Assembly: GCA_964486935.1 (NCBI GenBank) | Contig: CAZAPG010000010.1 | Span: forward strand, 1 to 64,000 | DNA from: CAZAPG01 sp964486935 | GTDB lineage: Bacteria > Chloroflexota > Anaerolineae > 4572-78 > J111 | DNA length: 64,000 nucleotides | Direction of reading: 5' to 3' | Shown here: piece by piece, positions 57,870-64,000 of the stretch | Position numbering within the stretch: position 1 is the first letter of the stretch | How the letters are laid out: every line of letters begins with the position of its first letter | Notes under the pieces: model-generated | What the model was told of the DNA's origin: nothing | Databases searched by the model: none | What the model saw: the letters and a program-made list of their open reading frames with translations, nothing else | Translations under genes and position numbers: made by a program

Positions 57870-59657
57870 TTAATAAAGCCCCCACATAAAATGGATATAA
57901 ATGGGCGTGACAACCGCCAAAATAAGGTTGAGCGGCGCGCCAATCCGGGTAAAATCTAAAAATTTGTAGCCGCCGGGGCCGTAAATCATGGCGTTGGTTT
58001 GATACCCCACCGGCGTAAAAAAGCTGGTAGAGGCCGCAAACATAATGGCCAAAATAAAGGCGCGGGGGTTTAAGCCCAACGATTCGGCGGCGGCTACCCC
58101 AACCGGAACCATTACCACCACCGCCGCATTGTTAGAAATCAGGCCCGTTAGCAGCATAGTCATTATATAAAATACGGTCATCATTGCCAGAGGCGATAGA
58201 TAATAGGCCGATTGGGCCGTAAGGTTAGCCAGCCATTGCGCGCCGCCGGTTTTCTCTAAAGCCAGCCCCAGGGGAATGACCCCGGCCAGCAGAAATATCA
58301 CATCCCAGCGAATGGCCTCGTGCAGCTCGTTAACTTTAAGGCAGCCGGTCAAAACCATCAGAACGCAGCCGGCAATGGCCGTTACTAAAATGGGCTGTCC
58401 AAGGGCGGCAATTAAAACCACGCCGGCAATAATAGCCAGCGCCACCGGAATTTTTTCGGTTCTGAAGGCTTCGGGTTTTAGCTCTTCGGTAACAATAAAA
58501 CCGGTTTCGCGCTTGATTTGCTCCAAAGCCTCGGCTGCGCCCCGCAGCAGCAGGGTGTCGCCAAAATTCAGCGTCACCTCGCTAAGCCGTTCTCGAATCA
58601 CCTCGCCGTGTTTGCGGATAGCAATAACCGTGCAGTTGTAATGGTAGCGAAAGTTGGTGCTTTCAAGCGTGCCGCCAATCAAATCGGAGTTGGGGGCGAT
58701 GACAACTTCTAGCAGGCCGCGCTTGTCGCTTTTTAACTCTTGACTATCCAGGCGCATTTCCGGTTCAATTTCCAGCCCCTCAATATCTTTAATCTGGAGT
58801 AACTGCTGGGTGTTGGCCTTGATGAACAAAATATCGCCGGCCTGAAACACTTTATCGGCCAGGGGGTGGGCTAACCTGCGCCCGTTTCTGAGAATTTCAA
58901 ACACGTGGATGTCAAACTGCTCGCGCAGATGGCTCTCTACCACGTTTTTGCCAACTAAGGGCGAGTTTTCCAGCAAGATAACCTCGGTCAGATACTCTTT
59001 TATTTCGTAGTTTTCAGAGGCTTCGGGTTGGGTGCGGCGCTCTGGCAAAAGCTTGCGGCCCACGGTTAACAAATAGATAGCGCCCGTGGCAAATATAAAT
59101 AAGCCAATGTGAGAAAATTCAAACATCCCAAAAGCGCCATGCCCATGTTGAGCCGAAAGCGCGCTGGCCAGCACGTTGGTTGAGGTGCCAATCAGCGTCA
59201 TAACCCCGGCCAGTTGCGAAAAATAGGATAAGGGGATCAGTAATTTTGAGGGCGCGTGCTGGTGCTCTCTGGCCAGAGTCAAGACCATTGGGATTAGAAT
59301 GGCGACAGCGGCGGTATTGTTAATAAAGGCCGAGATAGGCCCTACAATCACCATCAGAATAAGCAGTTGCTTCAATTCGTTGTTGCCGGCATGTCGAATT
59401 AAGCCCCGGGTCAACCGGTTGATAATACCGGTGCGATAGATGCCTCCGCTCAAAATAAACATAGCCAGCACCGTTATAGTGGCCGGGTTGCTAAAGCCAG
59501 AAATGGCTTCTTCTGGCGTTAGCTCTACTACCGGCGCCAGGGCCAGCATAAGGGCTAAAATTGAAAAGGCCACAAAATCAATGGGGAAAATATCAAGGGC
59601 AAAAACAATGAGCGCCCCAATTAAAATGGCAAAAGTCAAGGCAATTTCAGGCGTCAA
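57870..59657 (-). CDS. SLC13-family permease with two TrkA-C (RCK_C) domains
   Basis: Membrane protein of 595 residues with about eleven transmembrane helices in two halves (about 1-200 and 400-595). SAFINNTAAVAILIPM and SNNAAVVVMVPVG are the paired transport motifs of the DASS/ArsB-like fold, and two cytoplasmic RCK_C domains (about 215-300 and 305-385) lie between. It is probably a sodium- or proton-coupled anion or dicarboxylate/sulfate transporter, with the substrate unknown. The start is TTG 59657 with GAGG upstream. RCK_C domains often bind c-di-AMP or nucleotides, which makes the nearby diadenylate cyclase of interest. Confidence 0.9.
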   Translation of the reverse strand: MTPEIALTFAILIGALIVFALDIFPIDFVAFSILALMLALAPVVELTPEEAISGFSNPATITVLAMFILSGGIYRTGIINRLTRGLIRHAGNNELKQLLILMVIVGPISAFINNTAAVAILIPMVLTLAREHQHAPSKLLIPLSYFSQLAGVMTLIGTSTNVLASALSAQHGHGAFGMFEFSHIGLFIFATGAIYLLTVGRKLLPERRTQPEASENYEIKEYLTEVILLENSPLVGKNVVESHLREQFDIHVFEILRNGRRLAHPLADKVFQAGDILFIKANTQQLLQIKDIEGLEIEPEMRLDSQELKSDKRGLLEVVIAPNSDLIGGTLESTNFRYHYNCTVIAIRKHGEVIRERLSEVTLNFGDTLLLRGAAEALEQIKRETGFIVTEELKPEAFRTEKIPVALAIIAGVVLIAALGQPILVTAIAGCVLMVLTGCLKVNELHEAIRWDVIFLLAGVIPLGLALEKTGGAQWLANLTAQSAYYLSPLAMMTVFYIMTMLLTGLISNNAAVVVMVPVGVAAAESLGLNPRAFILAIMFAASTSFFTPVGYQTNAMIYGPGGYKFLDFTRIGAPLNLILAVVTPIYIHFMWGLY

Positions 59658-59703
59658 AATAACCCTCGCTTGCTGTTACTCAATGAAACTTTCGGTCGCA
59701 ACG

Positions 59704-61968
59704 TTAGCTGTTTATTTGCAGATATGCGGTTGTTGAATGCCAGGGAACAACGGCTTCGGTAAGCTGGTGTTGAAAAATGGTCTTTATCTGCTCAATTTCA
59801 GACGCGCCAATGCCGGCGTTAAGCAAATGTTGGGCAAAGGATAAGCGGGCGTTCTGCGCTTCCAGGTTGAACCAGCGCTCTATTTGTTGCCGTCCAATTC
59901 GCCATTCAGAGGTAGTGGTTTCCACCATAAGCTTTGTATTGGTTAAGCCGGCTTGCTGAAAGAGTTGCTCCAAATCCTTGCTGTTCCAATTTACCATGGG
60001 GTCATTGGGGTTACTGTAAATGGCTTCTTCGGCGGCGGCAACCCGCCCGGCCAGGTCAAACGGCAGGGCCGACAGGTCGACCAGTTGGTGCAACCGTTGG
60101 GTCTGTTTGGGCACAATTTCGGCCAGTACCAGCCGGCCCTGCGGCTTGAGCAACCCGGCAATTGTTTGCGCCGCCGCCGCTTTGTCAACCAGATGGGTAA
60201 ACAGATTGCGGCCAATAATCACCTCAAAAGTCAAGGCACCAGCTTGCCCGTTGTTTTCTGGTTCATCCTGATTTTGCAGGGCAGCGCTAACAAGTTGAGG
60301 CAGTTGACCGATGGGGCCGGTTAAAATTATGGGTCTTTCCAAACTGCCTAAATTACCGGCCTGTTGAAGCAGGGCCTGGGCCGTTTGCTCATCGTGGGCC
60401 AGCGCCCATACCCCGCCCGCCGGGGCGCGCCGAACCGCCTCCCAGGTGAGCAGGCCGCTGCCGGCGTTCAAGTCGAGCACCAGATTGTGGCGCTCTACCC
60501 TGGCCAGGGCAAATACCTTGTCTCTAATTTGCCCTAATTGCTGGCCCACGTTGCCGAGGGTGCGCTGCAACCAGCGGCTCTGCGCTGCCGGCCCCTTACC
60601 TGTTTTTTCAAGCAGCCCCTCAAGCGACAGGTCTGGCTCTAGCATGGCGGCCAGTTGTTCCTCGCGGCGGCGGGCTACCTGGTCTCTAATAGAGGCTTCG
60701 TAACCCTGGCGGCTGGGCTGGTAGAAAACGCGCCCCTGCAAGCTATCGGGTAAATATTGCTGGGCTACCCAATGGTCGCGGTAGGCGTGGGGATAGAGAT
60801 AGCCGGCCCCGTGGCCAAAATCCTGAGAGTCGCGATTGCTGTCTCGCAGGTGGTTGGGCACCTCGGCCTGGCGTTCCTGTTCAACGGCGGCCAGGGCGTC
60901 AAAAAAGGCAAAGCCAGAGTTGCTTTTGGGCGTGGTGGCTAAATAAAGACATGCCTGGGCCAGATGAAATCGGCCTTCGGGCAGGCCCACATAATCAAAG
61001 GCCTGGGCGGCAGCGGTAATAATTTGCAAAGCCTGGGGGTCGGCCATGCCTACATCTTCGGCGGCAAAAATGAGCATTCGCCGGAAAATGAAGCGGGGGT
61101 CTTCGCCGGCGTACACCATTTTAGCCATCCAGTACAGGGCCGCGTCCGGGTCGGAACCGCGCAGCGATTTGATGAAGGCGGAGATGGTATCGAAATGGGC
61201 GTCGCCATCTTTATCGTACAATACGGCCCGGCGCTGAATAGACTCGGAGGCAACCTCGAGCGTAACGTTGACGATGCCGTATTCATCGGGCAGGGTGGTT
61301 TCAACCGCCAGCTCCAGGGCGTTGAGCACGCCGCGGGCATCGCCGTTGGCTACGTTGACCAGGTGGTCCAGCGCCTCGTCGGTTAAGTTTACTTTCAGGC
61401 GGCCATAGCCGCGTTCTTCGTCGGCCAGGGCTTGCCGGGCAATGGCGCGCAGGTCATCTTCGGTCAGGCTGCGTAGCTGAAAGATGCGCGAGCGCGAAAC
61501 CAGCGCCTTGTTGACTTCAAAATAGGGGTTTTCGGTGGTGGCGCCAACCAAAATGACTGTGCCATTTTCAACGTGCGGCAGCAGCGCGTCTTGCTGGGCT
61601 TTGTTAAAGCGGTGAACCTCGTCGATAAACAGGATGGTTTTTTGGCCAAACATGCCGCGCTTATCGCGGGCCACATCAATGGCCTCGCGAATGTCTTTGA
61701 CCCCGCTGAGAACGGCATTGAGCGCAATAAAATGGGCGTGCGTGGTGTTGGCAATAATTTGGGCCAGGGTGGTTTTGCCGGTGCCGGGGGGTCCATAAAA
61801 AATAACCGAAGAAAGCTGGTCGGCCTGAATAGCGCGACGCAACAGGCGGCCCGGCCCCACAATGTGCTCCTGGCCAATAAACTCGTCCAGGGTGCGGGGC
61901 CGCAGTCTGGCGGCCAAGGGCGCCTCTTTTTCTACTTGTTTTTCGCGGGCATGGTCAAATAAATTCAT
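59704..61968 (-). CDS. rarA: RarA/MgsA AAA ATPase fused to a methyltransferase-like domain
   Basis: Protein of 754 residues. The N-terminal RarA (MgsA) part (about 1-430) has RLRPRTLDEFIGQEHIVGPG, Walker A FYGPPGTGKTTLA, Walker B ILFIDEVHRFNKAQQDALL, sensor 1 VGATTENP and the C-terminal tetramerisation helices with HLRDSNRDSQDFGHG. From about residue 490 a class I methyltransferase-like domain follows, with motif I LVLDLNAGSGLLTWEA and GLLKPQGRLVLAEIVP. RarA acts at stalled replication forks. The methyltransferase part is extra; similar fusions are known in some cyanobacteria. Its substrate is unknown and activity is not certain. Confidence 0.92.
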   Translation of the reverse strand: MNLFDHAREKQVEKEAPLAARLRPRTLDEFIGQEHIVGPGRLLRRAIQADQLSSVIFYGPPGTGKTTLAQIIANTTHAHFIALNAVLSGVKDIREAIDVARDKRGMFGQKTILFIDEVHRFNKAQQDALLPHVENGTVILVGATTENPYFEVNKALVSRSRIFQLRSLTEDDLRAIARQALADEERGYGRLKVNLTDEALDHLVNVANGDARGVLNALELAVETTLPDEYGIVNVTLEVASESIQRRAVLYDKDGDAHFDTISAFIKSLRGSDPDAALYWMAKMVYAGEDPRFIFRRMLIFAAEDVGMADPQALQIITAAAQAFDYVGLPEGRFHLAQACLYLATTPKSNSGFAFFDALAAVEQERQAEVPNHLRDSNRDSQDFGHGAGYLYPHAYRDHWVAQQYLPDSLQGRVFYQPSRQGYEASIRDQVARRREEQLAAMLEPDLSLEGLLEKTGKGPAAQSRWLQRTLGNVGQQLGQIRDKVFALARVERHNLVLDLNAGSGLLTWEAVRRAPAGGVWALAHDEQTAQALLQQAGNLGSLERPIILTGPIGQLPQLVSAALQNQDEPENNGQAGALTFEVIIGRNLFTHLVDKAAAAQTIAGLLKPQGRLVLAEIVPKQTQRLHQLVDLSALPFDLAGRVAAAEEAIYSNPNDPMVNWNSKDLEQLFQQAGLTNTKLMVETTTSEWRIGRQQIERWFNLEAQNARLSFAQHLLNAGIGASEIEQIKTIFQHQLTEAVVPWHSTTAYLQINS

Positions 61969-62031
61969 AAGGATATTTTAGCACATAATACCGGATGGTG
62001 AGGAATATACAAATATCCATTGGCAGATATA

Positions 62032-62060
62032 TTGTGCAAACATAGGCAATGTGCTATAGT
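62032..62060 (+). promoter_or_regulatory. Promoter of the AAA ATPase gene
   Basis: TTGTGC, a 17-base spacer and TATAGT, about 65 bases before the ATG. Confidence 0.6.
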
Positions 62061-62127
62061 ATAGGCGTGTTTTAACAATTGCTTTAATACAACCTTCTTC
62101 AGCGTTTATGGGTTAAGGGGTGAAGTT

Positions 62128-63507
62128 ATGGCTAATGTTCAGCCAGCCAAATTGCAGGCAATTCAAATGCCTAAAAATGACATGCATCAGCGATTTGTTT
62201 CCACGATATTGCCTGTTGAAGAGTTTAGCGATGGCTTTTTGAAGGTATTAGAAGAACCTCGCACGCTTGAGGCCACCGGCATTCCGCAAGAGTTTGTGGC
62301 CGGCCTGGCTTTGAAGATTCTTTATTTTAATGGCACCATAAAAGGCTGGCAAGTAGCTCAAGAGATGCGGTTGCACTTTAGCGGCGTAGTTGAACCTATT
62401 TTGCAAACCTTAAAGCGGCATCATCTGGTGCAGGTAACGGGCGGCAGCAATTTAAACCGGGCATCGTACCAGTATGCTATTACCGATAAGGGCAGCCAGC
62501 GCGCCAGAGAGCTGTTAGAACGCAACCGCTACGCCGGGCCGTGTCCCGTAACCCTGCGACATTATATTCAGGTGGTTAAGTTACAGGCCCAAAACCGCCC
62601 CCTGGTTAACGAAGAAGATGTGAAACAGGCCTTACGAGGGCTGATACTCTCTCAAAATATTATCGAGCAGATTGGCCCGGCGGTCAACTCATTTAAATCA
62701 CTGTTTGTTTATGGCCCGCCTGGAAATGGCAAAACCAGCGTGGCCAAAGCCATTGCCAAAAGATTACTGCCGGGCAACATTATGATTCCTCACGCTATTT
62801 ATGAGAGCGGGCAGGTTATCAAAGTGTTCGACGCCGAAGTGCATCCCCCCCTGGAAAGCGAGGAGGCCCAGTTGGCCGAAGCCAACGGCCTGGATAAACG
62901 CTGGGTCTGCTGCAAACCGCCCGCCGTCATCACCGGCGGCGAGTTAACCCTGCAAGATTTGGATTTGCAATGGAGCGATACCAACCGCTATTACGAAGCT
63001 CCCTTTCAATTAAAAGCCAATGGCGGTATGCTGCTAATTGACGACTTTGGGCGCCAGCAGATGGAACCGAAAGACCTGCTCAACCGCTGGATTGTTCCCC
63101 TGGAAGAACGTTTGGATTTTTTGACTTTCCACACCGGCAAAAAATTTGCCGTGCCCTTTGAAACGCTCATTGTCTTTTCAACCAACCTCGATCCGGAATC
63201 GTTGGTGGACGAAGCCTTTTTGCGGCGCATTCGCCACAAAATGGGCATCGACAACCCCACCGAGGAGCAATATTACCAAATTTTTCGAACCGCCTGCGAA
63301 GAGCGTCAAATTAAGTTTGATAAAAACGCCTTTGTGCATCTGCTCCGCGAATATTACCTGCGGGCGGGGCGCCCCTTAAAAGCCTGCCATCCCCGTGATT
63401 TGTTAGACCAACTGGCCGACTTTGCCACTTTTAGAGGCGAGCCGCAAGAAATGTCTATTGATTTGGTTGACCGCGCGGCCCGCTCTTACTTTGCCGAATT
63501 ATTCTAA
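62128..63507 (+). CDS. AAA ATPase with N-terminal winged-helix domain
   Basis: Protein of 459 residues. The N-terminal part (about 50-135) resembles a winged helix (FNGTIKGWQVAQEMRL, HHLVQVTGGSNLNRASYQYA). The AAA domain (about 160-430) has Walker A VYGPPGNGKTSVAKAI, Walker B MLLIDDFGRQQM, sensor 1 VFSTNLDPESL and an Arg-rich sensor 2 region RRIRHKMGI. Two Cys and the motif RWVCCKPPAVITGG lie in an insertion. GGGGTGAAG precedes the ATG. Relatives are often beside TPR or pilus genes, but none is visible here, so the function is open. Confidence 0.85.
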   Translation: MANVQPAKLQAIQMPKNDMHQRFVSTILPVEEFSDGFLKVLEEPRTLEATGIPQEFVAGLALKILYFNGTIKGWQVAQEMRLHFSGVVEPILQTLKRHHLVQVTGGSNLNRASYQYAITDKGSQRARELLERNRYAGPCPVTLRHYIQVVKLQAQNRPLVNEEDVKQALRGLILSQNIIEQIGPAVNSFKSLFVYGPPGNGKTSVAKAIAKRLLPGNIMIPHAIYESGQVIKVFDAEVHPPLESEEAQLAEANGLDKRWVCCKPPAVITGGELTLQDLDLQWSDTNRYYEAPFQLKANGGMLLIDDFGRQQMEPKDLLNRWIVPLEERLDFLTFHTGKKFAVPFETLIVFSTNLDPESLVDEAFLRRIRHKMGIDNPTEEQYYQIFRTACEERQIKFDKNAFVHLLREYYLRAGRPLKACHPRDLLDQLADFATFRGEPQEMSIDLVDRAARSYFAELF

Positions 63508-63555
63508 GGAGTTGTCACGAGCGTTAGCACGCCACCGATGACGAAAATGGTTTTT

Positions 63556-63574
63556 TTGGGGGGACACCCCCCAA
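63556..63574. other. G/C-rich hairpin
   Basis: TTGGGGGG-ACA-CCCCCCAA, a perfect 8-bp stem preceded by a T tract, 48 bases after the ATPase stop. On the minus strand it is followed by AAAAA, so it could terminate leftward transcripts only poorly; its role is unclear. Confidence 0.5.
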
Positions 63575-63601
63575 GCCCCCGGCCTGCGGCGCTATTTACA
63601 G

Positions 63602-63724
63602 AGGAGTCGTCCATTAATAACTTCGTGATTTCTAAACCTAATTGGTAATTAGTAAGTGGTAATTACCAATATCTAATTACTAATTGCCTGTTCAAAAGGG
63701 CGAAGTTATTTTCAGACAACTCCT
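63602..63724. repeat. Nested palindromic element of about 123 bases
   Basis: Outer arms AGGAGTCGTC (63602-63611) and GACAACTCCT (63715-63724) pair with one mismatch. A second pair, AATAACTTCG (63616-63625) and CGAAGTTATT (63701-63710), is perfect. The centre is a palindromic AT-rich core with GGTAATTAGTAA, TGGTAATTACCA and TAATTACTAATTGCC. Another AGGAGTTGTC sits just before, at 63508. The layout is that of a small palindromic (MITE-like) insertion; no transposase or terminal target duplication was seen. Confidence 0.65.
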
Positions 63725-63754
63725 AAATCCGGCTACGCCCTCATTTCATCCACC

Positions 63755-64000
63755 TTGAAGCATTGCCCAAACGAGAACGTGGCGCTTTCGCCTCGCCCGG
63801 CTTCTGCGCGGTATCTTATTGAAGAGCCGGTGGCGGCAGCCGTAGTTTTAACCGACCCCCGGCGGCGAGACCGGACAGCCTATCTGGCCCTGTTGCATTG
63901 CGTAAACAATACCGGCACATTTGAGCGGTTAATAAATTACGCCGCAGAGTTACTGCAAATGCAGCAATACCGCAAACTCATTGGCCCTACCGGATTATCG
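63755..64000 (+). CDS. Partial protein of unknown function, runs off the window end
   Basis: A frame open from 63677 to the last base, with no start codon that has a clear ribosome site; TTG 63755 or GTG 63779 are the candidates. The readable N-terminus contains ALSPRPASARYLIEEPVAAA, YLALLHCVNNTGTFERLI and YRKLIGPTGLS. The GPTGLS ending resembles the start of some GNAT-type proteins with a GPTxLSP motif, but too little is present to say so firmly. It is an amino-terminal fragment; the rest lies outside. Confidence 0.4.
   Translation, partial: MKHCPNENVALSPRPASARYLIEEPVAAAVVLTDPRRRDRTAYLALLHCVNNTGTFERLINYAAELLQMQQYRKLIGPTGLS

Overview
The window looks like a chromosomal segment of an uncultured Chloroflexota bacterium, most likely an Anaerolineae-type lineage, taken from a draft or metagenome assembly (a 100-N scaffold gap sits at 33125-33224). 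This placement is inferred from gene content and was not tested by phylogeny. The content includes four Ser/Thr kinases, two of them with Pro/Thr linkers and SH3 domains; a fused diadenylate cyclase-YbbR protein; a RarA-methyltransferase fusion; CpXC, FxLYD and FHA proteins; and many short palindromic repeats between genes. No outer-membrane genes, tRNA, rRNA, prophage, insertion sequence or CRISPR array were seen.

Layout. 131-3372: NarL-type sensor kinase and regulator, then a small two-CW-type membrane protein. 3546-7819: respiratory island, with an octaheme cytochrome facing an operon of a 44-residue membrane protein, a heptaheme cytochrome, a Tat-exported four-cluster ferredoxin and an NrfD-like quinone-interacting subunit. 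8122-10033: VOC, TPR and FxLYD genes. 10034-15125: palindrome-rich spacer, universal stress protein, lytic transglycosylase, a candidate small RNA with a CU-rich linker, tex and a histidine phosphatase. 15216-19602: two tandem paralogous receptor kinases. 20081-27918: GNAT, methyltransferase, prs, a membrane protein, a cysteine-less desulfurase-like PLP enzyme, glucokinase, polyphosphate kinase and a receiver protein.

28309-35062: kinase with PQQ propeller, PP2C phosphatase, J-domain/VWA fusion, zinc-ribbon FHA protein, a small protein and, after a terminator and its own promoter, a CpXC protein. This reads as a complete phospho-signalling module and is the best candidate for an uncharacterised system. 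35192-40799: phosphoesterase, hisS, nadK, TPR/B-box membrane protein, a primary-type sigma factor and a LON-domain protein. 40910-41821: a GntR-type DNA-binding domain fused to a cobalamin-binding domain, with a direct-repeat site just downstream of its predicted promoter.

42109-49578: OmpR-type regulator, then a run of rtcA, sensor kinase, receiver, a membrane protein, rnz and rsmG, which links RNA repair and processing to a two-component pair. 49575-63507: the CdaA-YbbR fusion, a membrane-anchored GH3 protein that has lost its catalytic motifs, a kinase divergent from an FHA-winged-helix regulator, a PuuD-like hydrolase, an SLC13-type transporter, RarA-methyltransferase and a winged-helix AAA ATPase. 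The last 500 bases hold a nested palindromic element and the start of a gene that runs off the end. Families were recognised by eye from motifs; no search was run.
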